This document shows, in pieces, positions 35,431-43,886 of a stretch of DNA of 60,961 nt. The stretch is taken from the NCBI RefSeq assembly GCF_009494395.1, contig NZ_VZCB01000083.1:1-60961 (forward strand). The letters run 5' to 3'. The stretch is from Segatella copri (GTDB taxonomy: Bacteria; Bacteroidota; Bacteroidia; Bacteroidales; Bacteroidaceae). The notes under the pieces were generated by a model that was not told the origin of the DNA, did not search any database, and worked only from the letters and a program-made list of their open reading frames with translations. How positions within the stretch are numbered: the stretch's first letter is position 1; each line of letters begins with the position of its first letter. The position numbers and the translations under genes are program-made.

Positions 35431-35462
35431 CAAAGGTACTACTATTTTTTGAAACCACCAAA
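35431..35462 (-). promoter_or_regulatory. Promoter of the third tRNA-Lys
   Basis: Minus strand: TTTG (35459-35462), 20-bp spacer, TACCTTTG (35431-35438), then GCACTCGC. Core and flanks match the promoter at 4636-4667, so promoter and tRNA were duplicated together. Confidence 0.8.
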
Positions 35463-35614
35463 TTTTTTCTCAATTATTTTCACTTTTTATGCAAAAAAAT
35501 AGTATAAAACGCTCAAAATAGACTTTTTTTCATCTAAAACACGATGTTTTCGGACAAATCCTTCGTATTTTCGATGTTTTGTAGTACCTTTGCACACATT
35601 AAACAATTATTGTT

Positions 35615-35983
35615 ATGAATGGTATATATACTATATTATTATTGGTACTGAGCAATATTTTCATGACTTTGGCTTGGTACGGGCATCTCAAACTTCAGCA
35701 GACAGGGGTGAGCAGCAACTGGCCTCTGATAGGAGTCATCGCCTTCAGTTGGGCCATAGCCTTCTTTGAATATTGCTGTCAGGTACCAGCCAACCGCATC
35801 GGATTCATAGACAATGGCGGTCCTTTCAATCTGGTACAGCTGAAAGTGATACAAGAATGCGTATCGCTTATCGTCTTTGCCATCATTGCCAACATCCTCT
35901 TCCAGGGACAGGGATTGCATTGGAATCACCTGGCAGCATTCGTCTGCCTGATAGCGGCAGTATATTTCGTATTTATGAAATAA
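35615..35983 (+). CDS. DMT-family small membrane protein (DUF486)
   Basis: 122-residue inner-membrane protein of the DUF486 branch of the drug/metabolite transporter superfamily. Four hydrophobic helices are readable (about 3-22, 35-53, 77-97 and 103-120) with the family motif FFEYCCQVPANRIGF between helices 2 and 3. Transport substrate unknown. It ends 34 bp before metY and probably shares its transcript. A TACCTTTG -7 element lies at 35585-35592. Confidence 0.88.
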   Translation: MNGIYTILLLVLSNIFMTLAWYGHLKLQQTGVSSNWPLIGVIAFSWAIAFFEYCCQVPANRIGFIDNGGPFNLVQLKVIQECVSLIVFAIIANILFQGQGLHWNHLAAFVCLIAAVYFVFMK

Positions 35984-36017
35984 ACATATAATAACAACAT
36001 AAAAAACATAACCGACA

Positions 36018-37301
36018 ATGGAAAAGAAATTACGTGTTGCTTCCCTCTGCGTGCAGGGAGGCTATGAACCAAAGAACGGAGAGCCGATCGAAGTGCCTAT
36101 CATTCAGAGTACTACATTTAAATATGACAACTCTGAGGAGATGGCGATGCTCTTCGATTTGAAGAAAGAGGGATATTTCTATACCCGACTCCAGAACCCT
36201 ACCAACGATGCCGTGGCTAAGAAAATCGCTCAGCTCGAAGGTGGCGTGGGCGCAGTGTTGACTTCCAGCGGTCAGGCTGCCAACTTCTACGCTGTGTTCA
36301 ACATCTGCGAGGCAGGCGACCACATCGTCACCTCTAACGAGATTTACGGTGGCACCTTCAATCTCTTCGGTGTAACCTTGAAGAAACTCGGTATCGAGTG
36401 CACCTTCGTAAATCCTAACGACAGCGAGGAGGAAATCCAGAAGGCTTTCCGTCCAAATACCAAGGTAGTTTTTGGTGAAACCATCAGTAATCCTGGCTGT
36501 GCCGTACTCGATATTGAGAAGTTTGCACGAATTGCTCATAAGAACGGTGTACCTCTCATCGTAGACAACACCTTTGCCACACCTATCAACTGTCGTCCAT
36601 TTGAATGGGGAGCCGACATCGTTACTCACTCTACCACTAAATATATGGATGGTACAGCCTCTCAGGTAGGTGGCGTTGTTGTGGATAGCGGCAACTTCGA
36701 CTGGATGGCGAATGCCGATAAGTTCCCTGGTCTCTGCACACCGGATGAGAGCTACCACGGATTGACCTACGTAAAGGCTTTCGGCAAGATGGGATATACT
36801 ACCAAACTGGTGGCTCAGTTGATGCGCGACCTGGGTTCTATCCCAGCACCAATGAATTCGTTCATCCTGAACTTAGGTCTTCAGAGTCTGCATCTCCGTA
36901 TGCGTCAGCATTGCGAGAATGCCCAGAAGGTAGCAGAATTCCTGCAGAACGATGAGCGTGTGGCTTGGGTTCACTATAGTGGACTGAAGGGTGATAAATA
37001 TTATGATCTTGCCCAGAAGTACATGCCAAACGGCACCTGCGGTGTTATCGCATTCGGACTAAAGGGTGACCGCGAAACAGCAATCAAGTTCATGGATTCG
37101 CTCGATATGATTAATATCGTGACTCATGTGGCTGATGCCCGTACTTGCGTGCTCCATCCAGCCAGCCATACCCACCGTCAGCTTTCAGACGAGCAGTTGA
37201 AAGAGGCAGGTATTGCCCCAGATTTGATTCGTTTGTCAGTAGGTATCGAGGATGTTGAAGATATTCTGGATGATATCAAGCAGGCACTGGATAAGATCTA
37301 G
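36018..37301 (+). CDS. metY: O-acetylhomoserine sulfhydrylase (aminocarboxypropyltransferase)
   Basis: Cytoplasmic PLP enzyme of the Cys/Met metabolism family, making homocysteine (or, as a cysteine synthase-type label, cysteine) from O-acetylhomoserine and sulfide. The 427 residues show the substrate-loop motif YTRLQNPTN, SSGQAA, the PLP-contact VDNTFATP and the Schiff-base lysine K208 in THSTTKYMDG. Length and C-terminal RLSVGIEDVEDI are typical of the longer MetY rather than MetB. It lies behind the DUF486 gene. No SAM riboswitch or other leader is visible in the 34-bp gap. A large hairpin terminator follows. Confidence 0.93.
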   Translation: MEKKLRVASLCVQGGYEPKNGEPIEVPIIQSTTFKYDNSEEMAMLFDLKKEGYFYTRLQNPTNDAVAKKIAQLEGGVGAVLTSSGQAANFYAVFNICEAGDHIVTSNEIYGGTFNLFGVTLKKLGIECTFVNPNDSEEEIQKAFRPNTKVVFGETISNPGCAVLDIEKFARIAHKNGVPLIVDNTFATPINCRPFEWGADIVTHSTTKYMDGTASQVGGVVVDSGNFDWMANADKFPGLCTPDESYHGLTYVKAFGKMGYTTKLVAQLMRDLGSIPAPMNSFILNLGLQSLHLRMRQHCENAQKVAEFLQNDERVAWVHYSGLKGDKYYDLAQKYMPNGTCGVIAFGLKGDRETAIKFMDSLDMINIVTHVADARTCVLHPASHTHRQLSDEQLKEAGIAPDLIRLSVGIEDVEDILDDIKQALDKI

Positions 37302-37316
37302 AAAAAATAAAAAAAT

Positions 37317-37369
37317 CGCCCTGTAAGCGCAAAAGCATTCAAAATTAAAGCTTTTGCCCTTACAGGGCG
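37317..37369 (+). terminator. Extended hairpin terminator after metY
   Basis: CGCCCTGTAAG (37317-37327) pairs with CTTACAGGGCG (37359-37369) and GCAAAAGC (37329-37336) with GCTTTTGC (37350-37357), a long interrupted stem. Confidence 0.75.
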
Positions 37370-37388
37370 TCTTTGCAAATGGTCATAA

Positions 37389-37490
37389 GCCCCCAGGGTG
37401 TTACCCTGGGCTACAAGCTTCTGCCCTTTCAGGGCGTGACGGGAATAGAACCTCCGTTCCTTTCTCTTAAGCCGATGAACATTGGCTTAG
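37389..37490. repeat. Cluster of small hairpins with CCCTGG/AGGGCG motifs
   Basis: CCCAGGGT/ACCCTGGG (about 37392-37410), GCCCT-TTC-AGGGC (37423-37435) and TAAGCC/GGCTTA (about 37469-37490) follow the metY terminator. The AGGGCG ends recur from the terminator stem. It looks like an interspersed repeat element rather than a gene; nothing in it codes. Confidence 0.5.
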
Positions 37491-37497
37491 GGGGTAT

Positions 37498-38301
37498 TTA
37501 TACCAATTTATAAATTTCACTAGGCGTCTTCCGCTTCAGCACTTCGAGTTCGAAGTCCTTTCCGGCTACGATGCCTTTGCTTCTCAGAATCTGCTCCACG
37601 GTCTTTCTCGCCAGTTCGGGATGATTGTTCTCCTCGCTGAGATGGCAGAGCCAGACATGGCGAAGGATTGGTGTGGCATAATCGGCCAATGCATTGGCAC
37701 AGTCATCATTGCTGAGATGACCGTTAGGTCCCAGAATGCGATCCTTCAGATACTGAGGATAAGGTCCCTGCTGAAGCATCTCCACGCTATGGTTTGCCTC
37801 TATCACCAGATAGTTGGAACGACTGATAAAATCGTGCATCTCCTCGGTGATATGCCCCACATCAGTAATGAGACAGAAGGTTACGCCTCCACACTCTACA
37901 AAATAGCCCACATTATCAGTACTGTCATGAGGCACCCCAAAAGGAGTCACCTTAAATTCCCCCACATAGAAAGGTACATTTTTCTCGATGACATGCACAT
38001 GATTGGGCGCAATTTTCTTTCGGACGCAATAATTGCGCTCGATACCTACATGAACTTTACGGGTTGTATATACTGGTAGTTTATAATCAGTACTCAAGCT
38101 GCCCACCGACTTTACATGGTCGGCGTGGTCATGAGTGATGAGGATATGATGTACATCCTCGAAGCGTAATCCATAGTTATGGAAGTGCTTCTTCAGTGTT
38201 CTGATTCCTACTCCTACGTCTATCAATATCGAATCCGTATCAGTGTAAAGATAGTAGCTATTGCCACTACTTCCACTGCCAAAGGATATAAATCTTAGCA
38301 T
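37498..38301 (-). CDS. Metallo-beta-lactamase fold hydrolase (YycJ/WalJ-like)
   Basis: 267-residue cytoplasmic MBL-fold protein with the zinc motif HDHADH (57-62), a later conserved strand with DVGH and LVIEANH, and a C-terminal HVWLCHLSEENNHPELA. This pattern and length match the YycJ/WalJ family, thought to act on DNA or link cell-wall and division. The N-terminal MLRFISFGSGSSGNSYYL is highly typical of the family. Monocistronic; diverges from the lipoprotein gene at 38414. Confidence 0.88.
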   Translation of the reverse strand: MLRFISFGSGSSGNSYYLYTDTDSILIDVGVGIRTLKKHFHNYGLRFEDVHHILITHDHADHVKSVGSLSTDYKLPVYTTRKVHVGIERNYCVRKKIAPNHVHVIEKNVPFYVGEFKVTPFGVPHDSTDNVGYFVECGGVTFCLITDVGHITEEMHDFISRSNYLVIEANHSVEMLQQGPYPQYLKDRILGPNGHLSNDDCANALADYATPILRHVWLCHLSEENNHPELARKTVEQILRSKGIVAGKDFELEVLKRKTPSEIYKLV

Positions 38302-38413
38302 TTTAATTGTTATTTTACTGCAAAGTTAGCAAAAAAGATTCTTATTACAAAGTTTTTTACTATCTTTGTGCACAAAATAAGCAAATAAATAGATATTTTA
38401 AGAAATAGGAATC

Positions 38414-38893
38414 ATGATAAAAAAACATATAATTGCCATAGGAATGGCTGTAGTAGCCATAACTACAAGCCTTTACACCCTTACTGGATGTCAGGCACAC
38501 GAAGGTAGCGAAGAACAGTTGGAAAACAACCTGGATTCATTTGCCACCTATTATTATAACTGGCAATTTCCAAAGGCTGTCAAATTCTGTACTGCCAGTT
38601 CAGAACCATGGCTGAAGTATGCTGCCAGCAATGTACACGAGGCAGATGTAGAACTTTTAAGGAACAAGGAAACGGATGCTACGGTAGAAATCAACGACAT
38701 CGATTTCGGTGATGACGAAGTAAGCGCCATCGCAGACATCACCGTGCGGAACTTCCTGCAGATGGATAGCATTGGCGAGGAAGCCCACCTCGTAGAAGAG
38801 GCCGACTTCCTGTTGCCAATGTGTATGGAAGAAGGGGTATGGAAGGTTAGAATGGCAAGCCTACCGCAAAGTGGAAAGAAAAATCACGACTAA
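38414..38893 (+). CDS. Small lipoprotein of unknown function
   Basis: 159 residues with a lipoprotein signal (hydrophobic 8-23, lipobox LTGC with C26). The mature part is acidic and resembles DUF4878/NTF2-like lipoproteins in layout (FATYYYNWQFPKAVKFC and ADITVRNFL, ending VWKVRM), which suggests a small alpha/beta fold; this is inference. A TATCTTTG -7 box lies at 38361-38368. Its last 47 bp overlap the 3' end of the convergent tamL gene, so the two coding regions share DNA on opposite strands. Confidence 0.75.
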   Translation: MIKKHIIAIGMAVVAITTSLYTLTGCQAHEGSEEQLENNLDSFATYYYNWQFPKAVKFCTASSEPWLKYAASNVHEADVELLRNKETDATVEINDIDFGDDEVSAIADITVRNFLQMDSIGEEAHLVEEADFLLPMCMEEGVWKVRMASLPQSGKKNHD

Positions 38894-41039
38894 GCTTTGG
38901 GTGAATAATCGCCCAATGCTCATCTCCACTCTCATAGGCAGGATTAATAGCCTTCATACCCATATCCAGACGTAGGATGAAATAATCGAAATTCAATCGG
39001 AGTCCCAAACCATACGCTGCAGCTATCTGCTTATAGAACTCATTTATCTTGAACTGTCCTCCTGGCTGTTCTGCATAATTGCGGAGCGTCCAGATATTAC
39101 CGGCATCCAGGAACAGCGCTCCTTCAAACTTCCAGAAAAGAGCGGTGCGATACTCGGCATTCAAATCCAGCTTAAAATCTCCCGTCTGGTTGATGAAGTC
39201 GATTCTGCCATCATTTCCCTTATATTTACCAGGACCCAATTCTCTGACTCCCCATCCTCTCACCGAGTTGGCACCACCGGAAAAGTATCGCTTCTCAAAA
39301 GGCAGCACGGTGCTGTTGCCATACGGATACGCCACACCAAGACCGGCATGCAGCGCCAGGGCATTACGCTTATCCAACTGCAGGAGATGGGTATAATCGA
39401 AATCAAACTTGGCATACTGAGCGTATGCGATGTTCAGGAACGTATGCTGTCCCTGCGAATTGGTTCTGAATCCCAGAGTCTTAGAGAAACCATCAAGCAG
39501 ATTACCTGCCGACTCCACATTCAATCGGAAAGCATCCACACCATTGCTATAGGTCAGTCCAAATCCCATCTTCATGATAAAGATATCTTCGTAATTATAG
39601 CGCAAGATGGCATTTCTGTTATCGACATTGTCGAGATAATCCTTCTTGAAAGTCTCCGAAATCCAAGGCATATACACATAGTTGAGATCGAGCAGGTCGA
39701 AACGCCAAGCCAGATGATGACGTGGTTCAGCCCAGCGATAACGCCATGCCGTTGAGAAGACGCGGCGATGGAATTCCGGACGGTTCTGTAAATCCCAACT
39801 TACCGACAACTCGCTGTTTGCCGTCTGTCTGCGGCGGAAATTCTTGGAAAGGAAAGGTGCCACGAATCGTGGAAACACCAGCTTTCCCTCTACCGAATAC
39901 TCGGTATAGTTCTGGTCCTGGTATCCCTCCAGACCGGTTATAGCCTCGTAGGCTCCACGGAGTTCGATGCTTAACTGTTCACTGCCACGGAATAGATTTC
40001 TGTTGGTATAAGTGAGCGATGCAGCTGCACCAAAATCGCCTGCCGTATTGGTTCCTTCAGGCTGGAAAGAAATAGTAGAAGGCTTATTAGTGCTAACCTG
40101 AATATTACAATCCAGCAGACGGTTGGAATCATCATCACCAGTATTCTGACTTTCTCCTACATAAGCAATTCTGTTACTATCCGGAACTTCAGCAAATCGG
40201 ATATTGGTATACTTCACCGCTTGCAAACGGGCAAAATTATTATAGGTGCGCTGCAAAGCAGAGGCACTATAAGGTCTGCCCTCCTTCAAGGCTGTAGCAT
40301 TGAGCAATACCTGACGGCGAAGGTGAATACGGTCGCTATCATTGCTGAGATAGTTGATATTGCGAATCTGATAACGGGGATGATCGGTTTCGGGTGCATT
40401 GCTGCTAGCCTTATACTTCGTAAGATGCAAGGTTAAAGCAATATCATTCTGTCCAGCTATCGTATCGGCACTAAAATAGATAAAGTCTTTGTTAAACCTA
40501 AAATAACCGTCATCCATCAGCAGGTTGGCAATGCGTTTGCGCTCATTATCAAGCGCCTCTACCGAGAATCGCATCCCTGGCTTGAGGTTCTGGTTGTCGG
40601 GGTCATCGAGATGCAGAATGTTCTGTATGTTCTCATCCTCAACATCATACTCCACCTTACCCATCACATACGGAATGCCGGGATGCAAAATATACTTTGC
40701 ATCCAGTTTCTTGCCTTCAGTGGTGGTATTGAGCGAAACGCCAGCATGCATGAATCCCTGGTTCTGCATCGCCTTGACAAGGTCCTGACAAGTAAGCCGA
40801 GCCTGCAAGGTATCGTAGATGACCGGCTTCCTGCTGAAAGGGTTCTTAAAGAGCGAAAAGAGTTTCGGCTTCTCTTTCTGGCGCACATACTGCTTGAGCG
40901 CCCCAGCATCATAATCATCTGAGTCGCTCTCCATCTCTACCTTATTTAATATATACTCTCCCTCTGGCACGTATTTGCTGGAAGAACAAGCCCCCAGGAG
41001 CAACGGCAAAGAAAGGATGAAAATCGTTTGTTTCTTCAC
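38847..41039 (-). CDS. tamL: TamL-type outer-membrane lipoprotein (BamA/TamA family)
   Basis: 730 residues. A lipoprotein signal (MKKQTIFILSLPLLLGAC, lipobox LGAC, cysteine 18) identifies the Bacteroidetes TamL subgroup of the BamA/TamA family, which helps assemble or lipid-supply the outer membrane. The N-terminal 300 residues contain POTRA-like repeats (about 25-100, 115-200 and 210-300); the C-terminal half is an Omp85 barrel with SGGANSVRGWGVRELGPG (the VRGF/Y lid loop) and DAGNIW, ending FHFAVGLPF. Length fits. It is divergent from trmH, with overlapping promoters, and its stop overlaps the convergent lipoprotein gene by 47 bp. Confidence 0.9.
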   Translation of the reverse strand: MKKQTIFILSLPLLLGACSSSKYVPEGEYILNKVEMESDSDDYDAGALKQYVRQKEKPKLFSLFKNPFSRKPVIYDTLQARLTCQDLVKAMQNQGFMHAGVSLNTTTEGKKLDAKYILHPGIPYVMGKVEYDVEDENIQNILHLDDPDNQNLKPGMRFSVEALDNERKRIANLLMDDGYFRFNKDFIYFSADTIAGQNDIALTLHLTKYKASSNAPETDHPRYQIRNINYLSNDSDRIHLRRQVLLNATALKEGRPYSASALQRTYNNFARLQAVKYTNIRFAEVPDSNRIAYVGESQNTGDDDSNRLLDCNIQVSTNKPSTISFQPEGTNTAGDFGAAASLTYTNRNLFRGSEQLSIELRGAYEAITGLEGYQDQNYTEYSVEGKLVFPRFVAPFLSKNFRRRQTANSELSVSWDLQNRPEFHRRVFSTAWRYRWAEPRHHLAWRFDLLDLNYVYMPWISETFKKDYLDNVDNRNAILRYNYEDIFIMKMGFGLTYSNGVDAFRLNVESAGNLLDGFSKTLGFRTNSQGQHTFLNIAYAQYAKFDFDYTHLLQLDKRNALALHAGLGVAYPYGNSTVLPFEKRYFSGGANSVRGWGVRELGPGKYKGNDGRIDFINQTGDFKLDLNAEYRTALFWKFEGALFLDAGNIWTLRNYAEQPGGQFKINEFYKQIAAAYGLGLRLNFDYFILRLDMGMKAINPAYESGDEHWAIIHPKLSRDFSFHFAVGLPF

Positions 41040-41093
41040 TAATCTTATTCGTTATTTGCCTAATAAGACAATGTAAATATCCATTTTAGACTG

Positions 41094-41184
41094 CAAAGAT
41101 AATGCAAATCACAGACAATACAAAATTAAATGCGAAAAGAAATCTTAATTTATTTTGTATTGTCTGCTTTTTGCTGTATCTTTG
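41094..41184. promoter_or_regulatory. Back-to-back promoters of tamL and the TrmH gene
   Basis: Minus: TTTG (41121-41124), 19-bp spacer, TATCTTTG (41094-41101), for tamL. Plus: TTTG (41154-41157), 19-bp spacer, TATCTTTG (41177-41184), for the methylase. Both match the consensus. The plus start falls after the ATG at 41130, so translation of the methylase begins at 41193. Confidence 0.8.
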
Positions 41185-41192
41185 CACGCATA

Positions 41193-41942
41193 ATGATAAG
41201 CAAGAATAAGATAAAATACATTCGTTCACTTGAACTGAAGAAGAATCGTAATAAGGAAGGCAAGTTTGTTGCCGAAGGTCATAAGGTGGTAGACGACTTA
41301 CTCGTTCTGCAACCTGCCGACCTCATTGTGGCAACAGGTGAATGGCTCAAAGGCAAACATTTCCCTGTTCAAACAGAGGTGATAGAGGTTACTGAAGAGG
41401 AGCTGAAGAAAGTAAGTTTCCTGCAGCATCCGCAACAGGTTCTTGCCGTATTCAAACAGGCAACATCAGGAGATTACAGCATCAACACCAATGAACTGAA
41501 TCTGGCTCTTGATGGCGTACAAGACCCAGGCAACCTGGGTACCATCATCCGCATTGCCGACTGGTTTGGCATCACCCATATCTATTGCAGTCAGGATACT
41601 GCCGATGTATACAACCCAAAGGTGGTGCAGGCTACGATGGGCAGCATTGCAAGAGTAAAGGTAGAATATGGCGATTTGCTGGGTCTGGTAGAATCTCTTC
41701 CAGATGATGTTCCCGTATACGGAACATTATTGGACGGTGACAACATCTATCAGCAAACGCTCGAAAACCGTGGACTCATCGTGATGGGAAACGAAGGTAA
41801 GGGCATTTCGCCTGCTTTGGCAAAAAAGGTGAACCACAAATTGCTTATCCCGAACTTCCCTGAAGGAAGGGCCACTGCTGATAGCCTGAACGTGGCTATC
41901 GCAACAGCCATCACTTGTTCAGAATTCAGAAGAAACTTTTAA
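41193..41942 (+). CDS. TrmH/SpoU-family RNA 2'-O-methyltransferase
   Basis: SPOUT-fold SAM-dependent RNA methyltransferase (rRNA or tRNA 2'-O-ribose). 249 residues from ATG 41193, which lies just after a consensus promoter. Motifs: the N-terminal substrate-binding domain (LELKKNRNKEGKFVAEGHKVV), motif 1 DPGNLGTIIRIADWFG (about 110-125), motif 2 VMGNEGKGIS and motif 3 SLNVAIATAI. Exact target not decided. Confidence 0.9.
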   Translation: MISKNKIKYIRSLELKKNRNKEGKFVAEGHKVVDDLLVLQPADLIVATGEWLKGKHFPVQTEVIEVTEEELKKVSFLQHPQQVLAVFKQATSGDYSINTNELNLALDGVQDPGNLGTIIRIADWFGITHIYCSQDTADVYNPKVVQATMGSIARVKVEYGDLLGLVESLPDDVPVYGTLLDGDNIYQQTLENRGLIVMGNEGKGISPALAKKVNHKLLIPNFPEGRATADSLNVAIATAITCSEFRRNF

Positions 41943-41988
41943 GGGTAAAAAGTAAAAAGCGATAATTAGAAATTAAAACAAGATAGTT

Positions 41989-42666
41989 ATGGAAGTAAAT
42001 GAATTATTTAAGCAGCGCAGCATAACTGCTTGTATGAAAGCATCCTACAATACAGTGACGAGCGACATTAAATCGTTTGTCAAGCAAACTTGGGCTACAC
42101 ATGTTCCGTTTGCGGTATTGTTGGCTATCGTACTCTACTTTCTCCTCCCCAACAAGTCGCTTCACGATTGGGGAGTAGTAAATCCGATGGCATCATTCAT
42201 TCTGCAAACCATCATTTACTTAGCCACCATCGTCATGGCAGTCATTTCGTTCTGGCACCTCATGCCACGAAAGCAACTGTGTGCGAAAGGCGAAAAGCGC
42301 AAGATTGGCAAGTCTTTGATACGTATTCTCCGCCATTTCGGAGGTTTCTTCATGACTTGCTTCCTCGGCATCATGATTGTAGGCATTGCCACCTTTATCG
42401 CAGCCTTGCCTTCCATCATCCTCATCATCGCCCAGTTCTACTCACAGCTAGGTGCACTTGATGGCGACCCACTGGGAGTACCAGGGTACTTCACCCCACT
42501 CCTCTTCCTCGTCTTCACCATCACCAGCCTTCTTATCATCTATGCACTGAGCTGGCTTGGCATATCCTTGGCCTACCTTTATGGTTCGTACAAGGTAACA
42601 GATGAAGAAAAGCAGAAACAGAAGGACAGCCAACAGATGACAACCACAGAAATAGAAAAGTATTAA
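41989..42666 (+). CDS. Integral membrane protein, 225 residues
   Basis: Four or five hydrophobic segments (about 40-55, 70-89, 119-147, 168-197) and a charged C-terminal tail ending EIEKY. It lies 46 bp after the TrmH gene and 28 bp before hisB, so the three may share a transcript. The family is not recognised; a membrane enzyme, transporter or regulator are all possible. Confidence 0.7.
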   Translation: MEVNELFKQRSITACMKASYNTVTSDIKSFVKQTWATHVPFAVLLAIVLYFLLPNKSLHDWGVVNPMASFILQTIIYLATIVMAVISFWHLMPRKQLCAKGEKRKIGKSLIRILRHFGGFFMTCFLGIMIVGIATFIAALPSIILIIAQFYSQLGALDGDPLGVPGYFTPLLFLVFTITSLLIIYALSWLGISLAYLYGSYKVTDEEKQKQKDSQQMTTTEIEKY

Positions 42667-42694
42667 TCATATTAGCATAAAACACTAAGAGAAA

Positions 42695-43771
42695 ATGAAA
42701 CAGACAAGATTACTCTTCATCGACCGCGATGGAACTCTGATTCAGGAACCAGAAGATGAGCAGATTGACAGCTTCGAGAAGCTGGTATTTACCAAGGGCG
42801 TGTTCCGCAACCTCGCCTTCATTGCCCAGCACACTGACTACGAGCTGGTGATGGTGAGCAACCAGGATGGCTTGGGCACCGACTCCTTTCCGGAAGATAC
42901 CTTCTGGCCTGTCCACAACTTCATCATCCAGACCCTGGAGAGCGAAGGCATCCACTTCGCCAAGCAGCACATCGACCGCCACTTCCCGGAGGATAACTCG
43001 CCAATGAGAAAGCCAGGCACAGGCATGCTGACCGAATACATCGACAACCCGGCATACGATATGGCAAACAGTTATGTGATTGGCGACCGTGAAACCGATG
43101 CCCAGCTTGCTGAAAACCTGGGTTGCAAGAGTCTGATTCTCGGAAAGGACGGTATGGACTGGGACAAGATAGCCGAGATTCTCTTTGCCGGCGACCGCAT
43201 CGCAGAAGTGAAGCGCACCACCAAGGAAACGGACATCTACATTAAGGTAAATCTCGATGGTTCAGGCAAATGCGACATCTCTACAGGTCTTGGTTTCTTC
43301 GACCACATGCTGGAGCAGATAGGCAAGCATGGCATGATGGACCTCACCATCCATACCAAGGGCGACCTCTATGTGGATGAGCATCACACCATCGAAGATA
43401 CGGGTATTGCCCTGGGCGAATGCCTGCTGCAGGCGTTGGGCGACAAGCGTGGAATAGAAAGATACGGCTACAGTCTGCCGATGGATGATTGTCTCTGTCA
43501 GGTGGCATTGGATTTCGGTGGCCGTCCATGGTTGATCTGGGATGCAGAGTTCCACAGAGAGAAGGTGGGCGAAATGCCAACCGAGATGTTCAAGCATTTC
43601 TTCAAGAGTCTGAGTGATGCGGCAAAGATGAACCTCAACATCAAGGCTGAGGGCGAGAACGAGCATCACAAGATAGAAGGCATCTTCAAGGCGCTTGCCC
43701 GCTCGCTGAAAATGGCGGTAAAGAGAGACATCTACCATTTCGAGCTTCCTAGCTCTAAGGGAATGCTGTAA
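42695..43771 (+). CDS. hisB: Bifunctional histidinol-phosphatase/imidazoleglycerol-phosphate dehydratase
   Basis: Cytoplasmic enzyme of histidine synthesis: the N-terminal HAD phosphatase removes phosphate from histidinol phosphate, the C-terminal IGPD dehydrates imidazoleglycerol phosphate. The HAD motif DRDGT is at 10-14; IGPD motifs [22 protein letters not shown] and HHKIEGIFK appear in the second half. The region that binds zinc in E. coli HisB-N (Cys/His cluster) reads [12 protein letters not shown] here and lacks the cysteines. It is not surrounded by other his genes. A terminator follows at 43818. Confidence 0.92.
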   Translation: MKQTRLLFIDRDGTLIQEPEDEQIDSFEKLVFTKGVFRNLAFIAQHTDYELVMVSNQDGLGTDSFPEDTFWPVHNFIIQTLESEGIHFAKQHIDRHFPEDNSPMRKPGTGMLTEYIDNPAYDMANSYVIGDRETDAQLAENLGCKSLILGKDGMDWDKIAEILFAGDRIAEVKRTTKETDIYIKVNLDGSGKCDISTGLGFFDHMLEQIGKHGMMDLTIHTKGDLYVDEHHTIEDTGIALGECLLQALGDKRGIERYGYSLPMDDCLCQVALDFGGRPWLIWDAEFHREKVGEMPTEMFKHFFKSLSDAAKMNLNIKAEGENEHHKIEGIFKALARSLKMAVKRDIYHFELPSSKGML

Positions 43772-43810
43772 TAGTGATTAATTATTAGTGATTAATTATT
43801 AGTGATTATA
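43772..43810 (+). repeat. 15-bp tandem repeat
   Basis: About three units of TAGTGATTAATTATTAG-like sequence right after hisB. A related ATTAATGATTATTG repeat follows ppk at about 48092-48134. Confidence 0.6.
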
Positions 43811-43817
43811 AAGATGA

Positions 43818-43857
43818 AAGCCCAGCAGGATTCAACGAACCTTGCTGGGCTTTTTTC
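43818..43857 (+). terminator. Rho-independent terminator of hisB
   Basis: AAGCCCAGCAGG (43818-43829) pairs with CCTTGCTGGGCTT (43840-43852), followed by a T run. Confidence 0.88.
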
Positions 43858-43886
43858 TAAACATATAACTTTCTCACAATGGGATT

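Noticed and set aside
35984..36017. SAM riboswitch before metY
   Set aside because: Only 34 bp separate metY from the DUF486 gene, and no riboswitch-like structure is visible upstream of that pair.
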